From positions 1 through 64,000 of the forward strand of contig NZ_BAABRO010000016.1 of the NCBI RefSeq assembly GCF_039545035.1: a stretch of 64,000 nucleotides of DNA, in the 5' to 3' direction. This DNA is from Novipirellula caenicola. Lineage in GTDB: Bacteria; Planctomycetota; Planctomycetia; Pirellulales; Pirellulaceae. Shown one piece after another: positions 8,868-17,857 of the stretch (positions are counted from its first letter, which is position 1; each line of letters starts with the position of its first letter). Both the position numbers and the translations under genes were made by a program. The notes beneath the pieces are model-generated. The model made no database searches. It was not told the DNA's origin and was given only the letters and a program-made list of their open reading frames with translations.

Positions 8868-10364
8868 ATGTCCACCTCCACTGAACCCGAAACAACGGAA
8901 GTTCCGGAAGAAAAGAAAACCATCCAACTGCAATCGACAGTTGAGAGCCCTTCGCCATGCGTTCGCCAGGTGATTGTCACGATCCCTCACGCAGAAGTAG
9001 AGCGGTACCTCAAAGACGCATACGACGAAATTGTGCCGGAAGCCTCCGTGCCCGGTTTTCGTGCCGGACGCGCACCGCGAAAGTTGGTCGAAAAGCAATT
9101 CCGTGACCGTGTTCGCGAACAAGTGAAGGGCGCCCTGTTGATGGATTCGCTCTCGCAAGTGAGCGACAAGGAAGATTTTTCCGCGATTGGCGAACCCGAG
9201 TTCGACTTCGAATCGATCGAATTGCCCGAAGACGATGGTGACTTTAAGTATCAATTCACCGTCGAAGTTCGCCCCGACTTTGAAACCCCGACTTGGAAAG
9301 GCCTAAAACTTTCCAAACCGGTTGAAGAGATCACCGATGCCGACGTCGATGAATCGCTGCAGCGGGTTCTGGGACGCTACGCCACGCTCGAAGCCACTGA
9401 CGAAGCGGCTGCCATGGGCGACAAGTTGGTCGTGACGATCAAGTTCAGCGAAAATGGCAAACTGCTCAGCGAACTTGAAGAAGAACGCGTGACGCTCAAC
9501 AGCCGCCTGAGCTTCTCGGATGGGGTGATCGAAGATTTCGGTACCCTGATGACCGGGGCTGTCGAAGGCGATACACGCACCGGCAAAGCGAAGATCAGCG
9601 AAGGCGTGAACAACGAAGAAACTCGCGGCAAGGAAATTGACGCCGAGATTCATGTGGTCGAAGTCTTGAAGTCGGAATTGCCTAAGCTGACTCCTAGCTT
9701 CTTGGAAGAGCTTGGTGATTTCGAATCCGAGCAAGAGCTTCGCGACTTCGTTCGTGATTCGCTCACTCGCCAAGCCGAGTACCGCACCCAGCAAGCACTT
9801 CGCCAATCGGTCGTCGATGCGTTGGCAGGTGACGCCGACTTTGAATTGCCCAAGTCGTTGGTGCAACGCCAAACGCAACGTGAACTGCAACGCAAGGTTC
9901 TCGAATTGCGTCGTAGCGGATTTGATGACGACAACATTCGTCGTTTCGTCAACGCATCGCGTCAAAACGCGCAAGCGTCGACCGAAGCTGCACTTCGCGA
10001 ACACTTCATCTTGGAAAAGATCGCCGAAGAAGCCAATGTCGATGCCGAGCCAGCGGATTACGATGCGGAAATCGCATTGATCGCCCAACAAAGCGATTCG
10101 CCAGAACGAAAAGTACGTGCTCGCCTAGAAAAGAGCGGTCAAATGGACGCGCTTCGCAACCAAATCGTTGAGCGTAAGGTGATCGAAATGATCGTCGAAG
10201 CCGGCGAAGTCAGCGAAGAAAAAGTTGAAAAGACTAAGGGCGACGACGACCAAGAGTTCGCGGTCTACCACAACGTCTTGCCGACTCGCGACGACGACGC
10301 GATTCCTGCGGCCAAGTACGAAGACAACGCGCCAAAGGATGCAGAGAAGAAAGAAAAGGAATAA
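8868..10364 (+). CDS. tig: Trigger factor, ribosome-associated chaperone
   Basis: Trigger factor binds near the ribosome exit tunnel and shields nascent chains. The N-terminal ribosome-binding domain carries the signature VPGFRAGRAPRKLVEKQF around residues 60-77 (family GFRxGxxP). The middle region (about 165-250) corresponds to the FKBP-like prolyl isomerase domain and is poorly conserved; the helical C-terminal chaperone arms follow with LPKSLVQRQ and FILEKIAEE. At 498 residues it is longer than the E. coli protein (432), mainly by an acidic, lysine-rich tail ending in KDAEKKEKE. In many bacteria tig precedes clpP and clpX; here it stands alone between a tRNA gene and argE, with its own terminator. 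Confidence 0.95.
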   Translation: MSTSTEPETTEVPEEKKTIQLQSTVESPSPCVRQVIVTIPHAEVERYLKDAYDEIVPEASVPGFRAGRAPRKLVEKQFRDRVREQVKGALLMDSLSQVSDKEDFSAIGEPEFDFESIELPEDDGDFKYQFTVEVRPDFETPTWKGLKLSKPVEEITDADVDESLQRVLGRYATLEATDEAAAMGDKLVVTIKFSENGKLLSELEEERVTLNSRLSFSDGVIEDFGTLMTGAVEGDTRTGKAKISEGVNNEETRGKEIDAEIHVVEVLKSELPKLTPSFLEELGDFESEQELRDFVRDSLTRQAEYRTQQALRQSVVDALAGDADFELPKSLVQRQTQRELQRKVLELRRSGFDDDNIRRFVNASRQNAQASTEAALREHFILEKIAEEANVDAEPADYDAEIALIAQQSDSPERKVRARLEKSGQMDALRNQIVERKVIEMIVEAGEVSEEKVEKTKGDDDQEFAVYHNVLPTRDDDAIPAAKYEDNAPKDAEKKEKE

Positions 10365-10397
10365 TTCCCTCTTCGATTACCTCGCACTGAATCTTCG

Positions 10398-10441
10398 ACT
10401 GCCCGGTTCCACTTCACGGTGGAAGCGGGCAGTTTTTTTTT
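10398..10441 (+). terminator. Intrinsic terminator of tig
   Basis: ACTGCCCG and TTCCAC (10398-10412) pair with GTGGAA and CGGGCAGT (10419-10433), one G-G mismatch in a 15-bp stem, six-base loop, followed by nine T residues. It lies 34 bases after the tig stop codon. Confidence 0.95.
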
Positions 10442-10569
10442 GCGTTAGACGAGGCGTTGCCTGGGGGCAGCGTGAAAAACGTTCGAATAAGACCGGGCGG
10501 CTTGCGCCGCACCACGACGAAAAATGCCGTGAGGGGCCAGCGTCCATGTTCTGGCTCGCGAAATTCAAC

Positions 10570-10603
10570 CCCCTCGTGAAAGACGGCCCCTCGTGAAAGA
10601 CGG
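10570..10603. repeat. 17-bp perfect tandem duplication
   Basis: CCCCTCGTGAAAGACGG occurs at 10570-10586 and again at 10587-10603, between the tig terminator and the end of argE. It has no coding role that I can see. Confidence 0.9.
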
Positions 10604-10650
10604 CCTTGCTCACACGCCGACGCGACCGTTCGCCAAGCACCCGTGCGAGT

Positions 10651-11817
10651 CTAGCACCACTGCGTAATGCTGCGGCGATACAGTTCGATGCCCTTTTCAA
10701 TCTGTTCGATCGAGATCCATTCGTCCGCGGTGTGAGCCTGGGCGATATTGCCTGGCCCGCACACCAATCGCTGGTTCAGTTCACCGAACAATCCGCCATC
10801 GGTCGCATAGCACTTTGTCGTCGGAGTGACCCCCGCTAATTCGCACATCGTTTGGACGCACGGGGCGTTGGCGTCAACCCAAATGGGATCGCAACCGACA
10901 AGCGGGCGGAATTCGAGCCCAAGGGTTTCGGCATGTCGCCGAGCTTCGTCGATCAAGTCACTGCCGTCGACCTCGGGCATCGTCCGCAGGCTGACCCATG
11001 CTTCGCTCTTCGGAGCGGTGATGTTGATCGCGGTACCGTGATCGGTAAATCCAAAATTCCATGACAGGGTCGGCGGATCAAAGCGGCGGTCTTGATAGCG
11101 TGGCTCGCGCAGCGTTCGCTCGTTCAGTTCGGCGATCTTTTGCAGCATGGGTACCATGGCGACATTCGCATTGATGCCTTCGGCGGTACTGCTGTGGGCC
11201 GCCCGGCCGCGGCTGATGATGCGAAATCCAGTGATGCCTTTATGCGCATGGACCACACCAAGTTCGGTCGGTTCTCCGATGATGGCGACCGGCTGGGCCG
11301 CGACGATTTCGCGATAGGCCGTCGACGACTCGACCAGATGCCGTGCGCCTTGAAACCCCGTCTCTTCGTCCGCAGTACAAACCACCCACAGCGGATGTTT
11401 TTGTGATGAGCGAGGGACCTGGGCGATGGCAGCGAGAAACGCAACCAACGAACCTTTCATGTCGCACGCGCCACGTCCATACACACGGTCATGGGCAAGC
11501 GTGGCTGTAAAAGCGTCTCCCGGCGAATCAGGATCCGGCCCGACCCAATTCTGGGCTGGGACGACATCGGTATGGCAAAAGTAGGCCAGCCCCGCGTCTG
11601 GCGTTCCGCCAGCGCCATCCGGCATTCGCTTTGCAACGATGTTTGCTTTGCGAACTCCCCTGTTGTCGACGTAAGTGGTCAATTCGGTGTCGAAACCAAG
11701 TGACCGCAAATGCGTGTCGACAAATTCCGAAATGTCGACGTTGCTTGCCGAGCTAATCGAGGGAAAGGCGATCAAACGCGACAGGATATCGAGAGCTTCG
11801 CGAGTTGCGTTTTTCAT
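10651..11817 (-). CDS. argE: Acetylornithine deacetylase, M20 family
   Basis: ArgE hydrolyses N-acetylornithine to ornithine and acetate in arginine biosynthesis. The M20 metal ligands and catalytic residues are visible: CHTDVVPAQNW (His, Asp), YGRGACDMKG (bridging Asp), ADEETGFQGA (catalytic Glu and metal Glu), GEPTELG, and QAHTADEW (final His). The dimerisation lid domain lies between about residues 185 and 300. The start at 11817 gives MKNATREALDIL and 388 residues, the usual ArgE length; the frame upstream to 11889 is not needed. DapE (succinyl-diaminopimelate desuccinylase) is a close relative; the CHTDxVPA and GRGxCDMKG pattern favours ArgE. It is 87 bases downstream of the next gene on the same strand. 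Confidence 0.85.
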   Translation of the reverse strand: MKNATREALDILSRLIAFPSISSASNVDISEFVDTHLRSLGFDTELTTYVDNRGVRKANIVAKRMPDGAGGTPDAGLAYFCHTDVVPAQNWVGPDPDSPGDAFTATLAHDRVYGRGACDMKGSLVAFLAAIAQVPRSSQKHPLWVVCTADEETGFQGARHLVESSTAYREIVAAQPVAIIGEPTELGVVHAHKGITGFRIISRGRAAHSSTAEGINANVAMVPMLQKIAELNERTLREPRYQDRRFDPPTLSWNFGFTDHGTAINITAPKSEAWVSLRTMPEVDGSDLIDEARRHAETLGLEFRPLVGCDPIWVDANAPCVQTMCELAGVTPTTKCYATDGGLFGELNQRLVCGPGNIAQAHTADEWISIEQIEKGIELYRRSITQWC

Positions 11818-11904
11818 GATGCACAGATGAAGGTAACTTCCATTGTCGTAGACGCCATCCTTTGTCGATGTTTTGTGGTGCGGACGCAAGGGAGGTTGCG
11901 GCGG

Positions 11905-13608
11905 CTAGGGTTTCAGCACATCGCGAAGCGCCGCGGCGATCCGTTTGGGATTCGCCCCTTCGACTTCGCCTGTAAAGTTTTCGAGCGTCTTAATGGCATC
12001 TTGGCGGTGAAGGTCCGTCGATTTCGGCGCGATGGCTTGATAGACCGCCTGGGCAGCGATCGCGGTGGGATCCCCCGGATTCAGTGCAAAAGAAGCGAGT
12101 TTATCAGCCAACCGCGGCGGCAATTCGTCAAACGTGTACTCTTTGATCGTCGCGTTAAAACGGATGACCAACCGGTCGGGGCCTTTTTCGACAACGATCA
12201 CGCGAAGCGCCTCCGTCAGCTCGAAATCGCTGCCGGTTTGTAGCGTCGCCACGCCGCGCTGAATCGCGCCGCGATAGTACGTCGCCAAGTCGGCGGTTTC
12301 GAACAAAGGCTCGGCCCGTGGTTTCTGCTCGCTGCTAAGCGGCGTCTCGGCGGCTGCATCATGCACCGCCCGCAATTGGTTCCAATCGGCGGTTTTGATT
12401 GCCGTGCGTGCCTTGGTAATCAACGTTTCGGCCTCGGCGATCATCGCTTCGCTGATCGTGTCCGATGGCGGCGTCATCGCGGGGGCGTCGTCGGTCGATG
12501 GCGACGAAGGGGCCGCAGCGGGGTCGCTGGACGAGTCCGAATCAGTCATTTCCGCAGGACCGGCTTCGGCTGGTTCCGTCGTCATCGGATCTGGTTGTGA
12601 CGGGGTTGGCTGGGCAGGTTCTGGCTGCATGGTGGCTGGCTGCATGCTGTCGGGTCCCTGCTCGGTATCGCTTGGCCAATCATCGGGATTCAGACCCTCG
12701 TTCAACGGGGCGCGACGACTGTCATTCTCAGCACGACGATCCTCGTCGTTGCCGCGGTTCGGGCCGAGACTGCCCATGATCGGGTCCGCCGGACGTGAGG
12801 TGACACGTTGACCGCTGGGCGACGTCGATTGGCCACCCGCTCCGGCGGGCGTGGTCGACAGCGTAAAGCTGCCGTCTTTGGCCGTGATTGCGATCGTTCC
12901 TGGTTTGGCCATCACCACCCAAACCAGTGCGCCCAGCATCGCCAGGATCGCGGCGGCGCAGCCAATAAACACAAACCACCCAGCGATTGATTTGCGACGA
13001 CGTTTGGCAGGCTTTTTTTTCTTGATCGCGATCGGTGCCGCAGCGGACGCAGGTCCACTAGGGTCTGCAAAGGTCGGGATTTGCGGAGCCGCAGCCGCAG
13101 GTGTTTCCGCTGCGGCCATTGGCGATCCGGGGACCGCCGCGACCGGCGCCGGAGGCACTGCGGGGGTTTGCGGAGCCAGCGGATTGCCTGGCGGCAGCAC
13201 GGCCGCCAGCGGATCGGTTTTCGGAAGCAATCCAGCAAGCGGATCGGGATTGGATGATGCTCCGGGGGGAGGCGGCACGGCAGCGGGGGCCGCCACTGGG
13301 GAGCCCACGCTTGGCGGCGAGCCAGTGTCGGCAAAATCGATCACGCCAAAACGAGCGTCCAGGGCTTTCTTTTTCGCGGGATCCAGCAAGATTTCGCGAG
13401 ACTGCTGGACCCATTTTGCTGCCCGTTTCCACACCGCTGGATCCGCATCCGCTTTCGCGTTTTGCAGTTTTTGGATCGTCTTTTTGATGGCAACGACAAT
13501 CACCTGCGAATCTTGCTCGCCGCCGGTCAGCCCAAAGACTTGATAGGGGTGCGGATTTTTTGTCCCTGCAGCCACAGGCAAAAGGTCCGAGATTTCAGTT
13601 GCCGACAT
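11905..13608 (-). CDS. Planctomycete-type membrane protein with proline/alanine-rich linkers, unknown function
   Basis: The 567-residue protein has three parts. Residues 1-95 are a helical, J-domain-like region (NPHPYQVFGLTGGEQD, WKRAAKWVQQSREILLDPAKKKALDARFG), but no HPD motif is present. A Pro/Ala-rich linker (about 100-195) leads to a strongly basic KKKKPAKRRRKS patch and one membrane helix (FVFIGCAAAILAMLGALVWVV, near 215). After it comes a Pro/Gln/Asp/Ser-rich stretch rich in MQPEPAQPTPSQ repeats, then a folded C-terminal domain of about 180 residues with ALRVIVVEKGPDRLVIRFN. The basic patch before the helix suggests a cytoplasmic N terminus and an exported C terminus. I do not recognise a named function; architectures like this are common in Pirellulaceae. 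Confidence 0.75.
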   Translation of the reverse strand: MSATEISDLLPVAAGTKNPHPYQVFGLTGGEQDSQVIVVAIKKTIQKLQNAKADADPAVWKRAAKWVQQSREILLDPAKKKALDARFGVIDFADTGSPPSVGSPVAAPAAVPPPPGASSNPDPLAGLLPKTDPLAAVLPPGNPLAPQTPAVPPAPVAAVPGSPMAAAETPAAAAPQIPTFADPSGPASAAAPIAIKKKKPAKRRRKSIAGWFVFIGCAAAILAMLGALVWVVMAKPGTIAITAKDGSFTLSTTPAGAGGQSTSPSGQRVTSRPADPIMGSLGPNRGNDEDRRAENDSRRAPLNEGLNPDDWPSDTEQGPDSMQPATMQPEPAQPTPSQPDPMTTEPAEAGPAEMTDSDSSSDPAAAPSSPSTDDAPAMTPPSDTISEAMIAEAETLITKARTAIKTADWNQLRAVHDAAAETPLSSEQKPRAEPLFETADLATYYRGAIQRGVATLQTGSDFELTEALRVIVVEKGPDRLVIRFNATIKEYTFDELPPRLADKLASFALNPGDPTAIAAQAVYQAIAPKSTDLHRQDAIKTLENFTGEVEGANPKRIAAALRDVLKP

Positions 13609-13985
13609 TCGTCATGGTCCGGTGGAGGGTGGGGCGGGTGTTGGCAGCCAGGGGGCGGGGGCGTTTATCAGAGACGGCGATCGCATGATTCCAAATTGGG
13701 GATCGTGCGGCCAGTCTCTAGTTTAATCAATCCAGGGGAGAGGACGAAAGCTTGACTGGTTCCGTTCGGCAAAGTCGGGCTGAATTCGGCGTTTTAGCCC
13801 GCAATGGCAGGCGATTTTTAACCGGTTCGGATTATCGCGGACGTAGCTATCAAATCGATGGTACTCATTGGCAATAACATGCGGGATACGCAAGAGATCG
13901 GTGCTTTCCGAAACAAACGATCCAAGGTTGGACGATACCAGAGCATGGACCTGTGAAGCTACCTTTCCTTTTCAACGGCAATCCT
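13609..13985. other. Intergenic region between divergent genes
   Basis: This stretch holds the promoters of the genes on both sides. It starts with a G-rich run (GGGTGGGGCGGG) near 13625-13670. I see no RNA gene or repeat in it. Confidence 0.4.
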
Positions 13986-14786
13986 ATGTTTCCGATCATG
14001 CGAATTCGAACCGCTGCCGCGATCGCCGCGCTCGTGGGAGGCCCCTACGTCGTCTCGGAAACGGATATGGGGCAGAAAACGGTTTCCTCGATCAAACGTC
14101 AATTCGAAACCACCGAAGCCGCGATCAGTTCAGGCGATTCAGTGCTGTCGAGCTCATCGGACTACGCCGTGCACTCGCATTACGAGGTCGAACAGCTGCG
14201 TGGCAACCGCGAAACGCGTTACCGCTACGACCACGAACTCGCTCGTAAACTAGGCGCGATTCCCGAGAAGCCTGAGAACGAGCCCAATCTGGTGGGCACC
14301 ACCGTCCAGGATCTACGCGAAGTGATCCGCTTCGACATCAACCCCGAATGGATCATTAGTCGCTTTTCGCGTGTGACCACCGTTTTGGCGGACATGAAGA
14401 TGGAGGGGCTGCGAGTGCCGATCGTCACTGGGACTCAGGCGAATGATTTGGCGGGGACGCTAACTTATTACTTCGACACCAGCGGGAAAGTCCAACGGAT
14501 CACCGTGCACGGGTTCACGGGCGACCCGAGCAAGATGGCGGCGATCATGACCGAACATTACGGTTTGTCCCGCGAACCTTCGCTCGAAGCAGGGGTGTTC
14601 ACCCGGCGCTGGAACGGCGTGCCCGTTCATTTTCTGCGACTGACTCATGCCCCGGTTGTCTATAGCGATGCCATTCACCAAAAGTACACGGTGTTCGTCG
14701 AACTGAATCAACCCAACTTGGCCTTCGGTATCAGTCCCGAAGCTCAGCGGATCGTCAATGCCGATCACTACAGCGGTCGTTGGTAG
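13986..14786 (+). CDS. Conserved planctomycete protein of unknown function, probably exported
   Basis: The protein opens with a short basic and hydrophobic stretch (MRIRTAAAIAALVGGPYVVS) that could be a membrane anchor or a weak signal peptide. The body has no motif that I can tie to an activity; DLREVIRFDINPEWIISRFSR and LAGTLTYYFD recur in my memory of planctomycete hypotheticals, possibly a DUF of that phylum. Start choice is open: GTG at 13953 would add 11 residues and ATG at 13986 gives 266. It stands alone on the plus strand, diverging from the membrane protein at 11905. Confidence 0.7.
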   Translation: MFPIMRIRTAAAIAALVGGPYVVSETDMGQKTVSSIKRQFETTEAAISSGDSVLSSSSDYAVHSHYEVEQLRGNRETRYRYDHELARKLGAIPEKPENEPNLVGTTVQDLREVIRFDINPEWIISRFSRVTTVLADMKMEGLRVPIVTGTQANDLAGTLTYYFDTSGKVQRITVHGFTGDPSKMAAIMTEHYGLSREPSLEAGVFTRRWNGVPVHFLRLTHAPVVYSDAIHQKYTVFVELNQPNLAFGISPEAQRIVNADHYSGRW

Positions 14787-14800
14787 GTCTTCCCAGCGGC

Positions 14801-14861
14801 CGCAGTGATTCGCGGTCGCAGTGATTCGTATCTGCAGTGGTTCGCATCTGCAGTGCTCGCC
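14801..14861. repeat. Three to four degenerate 16-17 bp tandem repeats
   Basis: CGCAGTGATTCGCGGT, CGCAGTGATTCGTATCT, GCAGTGGTTCGCATCT and a partial GCAGTGCTCGCC follow each other from 14801, 15 bases after the stop codon of the preceding gene. The rest of the 14862-15281 gap holds no gene that I can support. Confidence 0.8.
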
Positions 14862-15281
14862 GACTGGGCGGTTCTCACCACCCTGCTCTTCCGTCCACAC
14901 CTACCTCTTTTGGAGGCATGATCGGGCGACGCACTTTTTATCAAGGGCGGATTATCGAGGGCGGACCCGTGACGTGTCGCCATCAAGTTCGTAAACCCGA
15001 AGGTCAGCTTTTCCTCAGTAGCATTTGTTGACCGTTCCCTTGTCAAATTTTGCCGCAAATAAGCCAGTTTTCTAGCAGCCAGTTTGCCAGCCCGATACAA
15101 TCAATCTAGTCAATGCGCATGAATTGCGCGGGGCTTGCGAAGCGATTACCTGGCGTTTGTTTTCTGCTCGTTGCGATGTCGACGATGCAGCGATCACCGG
15201 GCGAGGTGGATGCAGGCACTTTGGGGCGATCAATCGGCAACGGGATTGTTGCTGGGGCAATCAAAACGATAAGGTGAACGC

Positions 15282-15506
15282 ATGGGTGCGGGATGGTACT
15301 ACATCACTAGTGGTTGGCTGCGTAAGACGCGACGGGTCGGGCCGATTTCAGAGGCGGATCTACTGCATCTGATTGACGAGGGAAAGATTGTTCCGGAAAC
15401 GCTGTTGCTAAGTAGTAAGACCAAGGGGAAATGGGTTCCGATGAATGCGATTGCTCCGGCAATGGATCGTTGGAATCAAACGCATGCCAAGGCATCCTCG
15501 GAATAG
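15282..15506 (+). CDS. Small GYF_2-domain protein
   Basis: This 74-residue protein is almost entirely one GYF_2 domain: WYYITSGWLRKTRRVGPISE, then LLHLIDEGKIVPETLLLSS and GKWVPMNAI. GYF domains bind proline-rich peptides in eukaryotes; bacterial GYF_2 domains are usually attached to membrane proteins and have unknown ligands. A strong Shine-Dalgarno (AAGGTGA) lies four bases before the ATG, one of the best in the window. There is no membrane segment. It is 223 bases before the low-complexity membrane protein on the same strand and could act as an adaptor for the proline-containing partners nearby; that is inference. Confidence 0.82.
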   Translation: MGAGWYYITSGWLRKTRRVGPISEADLLHLIDEGKIVPETLLLSSKTKGKWVPMNAIAPAMDRWNQTHAKASSE

Positions 15507-15729
15507 CGTCCATTCACTTCGCCAGACGCATTCGAACAGGGAGCTTTGGGTTTCGCGTGCTGCCCGTCTAAGCGGTTGGGATGATTTCGTGTCTTAGCGG
15601 TTTCGTGTCTAATCGTAGGATTGCCGAACGGATGGGCGTGCGGGGCATCGTCCTGAACGTGACGCCAGCGTGGTTCGGCACGGGCGTTTCTTCCCTTGGG
15701 CGTTTCCTCCCCTACGTGTATGGCATTCG
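15507..15729. repeat. Intergenic gap containing a degenerate 16-bp direct repeat
   Basis: TTTCGTGTCTTAGCGG (15585-15600) is followed directly by TTTCGTGTCTAATCGT (15601-15616), 13 of 16 positions identical. No terminator is visible between the GYF_2 gene and the next gene, so read-through is possible. Confidence 0.6.
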
Positions 15730-17766
15730 ATGGCAGCGATGACCTCAACCAAGACGTTGGCCGACTACGCAGCCATTGCCGTCGCGCCGTTGTTGATTTT
15801 TCTGATGATCAACAGCTTGGCCAACTACTTGATGTTGGTCTTGTATCACGGAGGTTATCCCGAGCGTGTATCGTGGACTCTGTTCATGTACACGATGGGA
15901 GTCGTCAGCGTGGCGCGGATCGCGATTCAGCGTGATCGCAGCTACGCGATGGGCTACCTCTGTATTTTGGGGGCGGTCACCTTTTTGGCGATGATGCGTT
16001 TTGTCGGGTCGCCGGTTTTCAGCATCTTCATGTTGCTGTTGATCGCATTCCTGGCGGATCGAATCGTTCACGATTGCACATTGATCGATGATTCGGTTGA
16101 TGCCAGCGGACAAGGGCTGATGGATTCGGGTGGTCATTTTGTGCGTCGGCAAATCGAGGCAAATCGTGCGGCGGTGGACTCCGAGCCCGCGGCGACCGAG
16201 GCTGTCTCTAACACCAACACGCAAACGCCTCAAGCCAAGCGGTCAACTCATCAGCCTGGACGCACGGTCATGTACCTCGCCTTGGCCGCGTTGCCGCTGT
16301 TTGGGTTGGGGCAATTCTTTCTTCGCTCCGATCCGGGAACGTCGTCACGTGCGCTATGGTTGTTGGCGATTTATTTGTTCTCGAGCTTTTCGCTGTTGGT
16401 CACGACCAGCTTTCTCGGGCTGCGTCGCTACCTACGCCAACGCGGCGTCGATATGCCCAACGATGTTTCGACGGGATGGATCACAGGCGGTTTGGCAATC
16501 ATCGGTTTGATTCTCTTCGTCGCATACCTTGCTCCGGTGCCAGGACAAATGCTCGCATCGTTTGAGTTGCCGGAAATCGCCAATCCGCCCGATGATCTTT
16601 CGGCAAGCAAGTACGGGCATGGCGACGAAGCTGCAGCGAAAAAGAAGGAAGGAGCCGCGGTCACGGAAAGTGATCCAAACGCGAGCGAAAAGGAAGTCCA
16701 GCAAACCGCCAGCCAAAAGGGGGCGCCGCCGGGGTCAGCCGCCGAGGGTGACAACAAGAAAGGCGACGCGGGGAACCAGGACGGTGGTAAGAAGCCGGCG
16801 GCCGGAGGCTCGGATCCTGGTGAGCAGAGTGGCAAACAAAAAGGCTCGGGCGAGAATAATTCGGGCGAAAAGAGCTCAGGCGAGAAAGATTCGGGTGAAA
16901 AGAGCTCCGGCGAAAAGGGTGGCAACAGCCAGCAGCGGGAACAATCAAAGCCACAAGGCGAGAGCGGGAAACAAGATCAAACGCAACCTTCGCGTGACCC
17001 GGCAAGCAACCAGGATGGCAAGCAGAGCGAGTCCGAGAAGCAGCCCCAAAGCGACTCGAGGGAAAAGACGGGAGATGACGAGCCCGATAAGTCTGCGCAG
17101 TCCGAGTCAGAGGAACAAGAGTCCGCCGAATCCGAAACCAAGTCGTCTGAAACGGAGCAGTCAAAATCGGAACCGTCAGAGCCGGAACAGTCTCAACCAG
17201 ATCCGGCCGAGACGCCTCCACCCGAACCGCCATCGAGCTCCACTTCCTCGCTGATGAAACTGATCTCGCTGCTGGGATCGTTGCTGAAGTTTCTGATTGC
17301 GTTGGCGCTGGCGATCGTCGTGGGCGTTTATGTTTATCGCAATCGCGATGCGATCTTGCAGTGGTTCAATGGGCTTTGGTTTTGGCAACCAAGTTCTGCC
17401 GACCAGACGGAGCATGAATTGTCGCAGCAGGTAGTCACCGCGCCCGCCAAACCGTTTTCGTCGTTTCGCAATCCGATCGGGGTCGAAAAGGATCCTCGCC
17501 AAATCGTGATCGTGACGTTCCAGGCGTTTGAGGCTTGGGCACGCGAGCAGGGGACGCGTCGCCGCCCCGACGAAACACCCAGCGAGTTTTTAAAGCGGAT
17601 TGCCCCGACGCTGCCTCAGGTTTCCACGTCGGCAGTCCGCATTGTCGATGCGTATAACCGAATCGTTTACGGTGGTGAAAAGCCGACTCAGGGCGACATT
17701 TCTGCGGCGGACCAGATTTGGAAACAGATGAATTCCCGAGCCCCCGCTCCAGCCGCGGTCCGCTGA
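15730..17766 (+). CDS. Membrane protein with long Ser/Glu/Lys/Gln-rich linker and DUF4129-like C terminus
   Basis: The 678-residue protein begins with about six hydrophobic helices in two groups (ADYAAIAVAPLLIFLMINSL to MLLLIAFLAD, and MYLALAALPLFGLGQFFL to LAIIGLILFVAYLAP). A strongly hydrophilic low-complexity region of some 215 residues follows (about 300-515), including the motif SGEKSSGEKDSGEKSSGEKG and many SE/SQ/EQ pairs. One more helix (LLKFLIALALAIVVGVYVY) anchors a C-terminal domain with RRRPDETPSEFLKRI, VVDAYNRIVYGG-like and IWKQMNS, which matches the DUF4129 pattern found beside transglutaminase and DUF58/MoxR genes. A DUF58 gene does occur in this window, but 19 kb away. ATG 15730 and ATG 15739 are both possible starts. 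Function unknown. Confidence 0.75.
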   Translation: MAAMTSTKTLADYAAIAVAPLLIFLMINSLANYLMLVLYHGGYPERVSWTLFMYTMGVVSVARIAIQRDRSYAMGYLCILGAVTFLAMMRFVGSPVFSIFMLLLIAFLADRIVHDCTLIDDSVDASGQGLMDSGGHFVRRQIEANRAAVDSEPAATEAVSNTNTQTPQAKRSTHQPGRTVMYLALAALPLFGLGQFFLRSDPGTSSRALWLLAIYLFSSFSLLVTTSFLGLRRYLRQRGVDMPNDVSTGWITGGLAIIGLILFVAYLAPVPGQMLASFELPEIANPPDDLSASKYGHGDEAAAKKKEGAAVTESDPNASEKEVQQTASQKGAPPGSAAEGDNKKGDAGNQDGGKKPAAGGSDPGEQSGKQKGSGENNSGEKSSGEKDSGEKSSGEKGGNSQQREQSKPQGESGKQDQTQPSRDPASNQDGKQSESEKQPQSDSREKTGDDEPDKSAQSESEEQESAESETKSSETEQSKSEPSEPEQSQPDPAETPPPEPPSSSTSSLMKLISLLGSLLKFLIALALAIVVGVYVYRNRDAILQWFNGLWFWQPSSADQTEHELSQQVVTAPAKPFSSFRNPIGVEKDPRQIVIVTFQAFEAWAREQGTRRRPDETPSEFLKRIAPTLPQVSTSAVRIVDAYNRIVYGGEKPTQGDISAADQIWKQMNSRAPAPAAVR

Positions 17767-17794
17767 TCGTTGGAATCTCGATTAGCCGCTGGAC

Positions 17795-17832
17795 GGTTTG
17801 ACGCTTGGGCGGTGGTTTGACGCTTGGGCGGC
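17795..17832. repeat. 19-bp tandem duplication with a third partial copy
   Basis: GGTTTGACGCTTGGGCGGT (17795-17813) and GGTTTGACGCTTGGGCGGC (17814-17832) differ in the last base, and GGTGTGACG begins a third unit. They lie in the 90-base gap before the kinase gene. Confidence 0.9.
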
Positions 17833-17857
17833 GGTGTGACGTCCGGCGCCGAATGGG

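Noticed and set aside
8454-9254. 266-codon minus-strand frame
   Set aside because: It overlaps the 5' part of tig antisense, has no motif, no ribosome site, and its composition follows the opposite-strand codons.
9303-10091. 262-codon minus-strand frame inside tig
   Set aside because: Antisense shadow with no recognisable domain.
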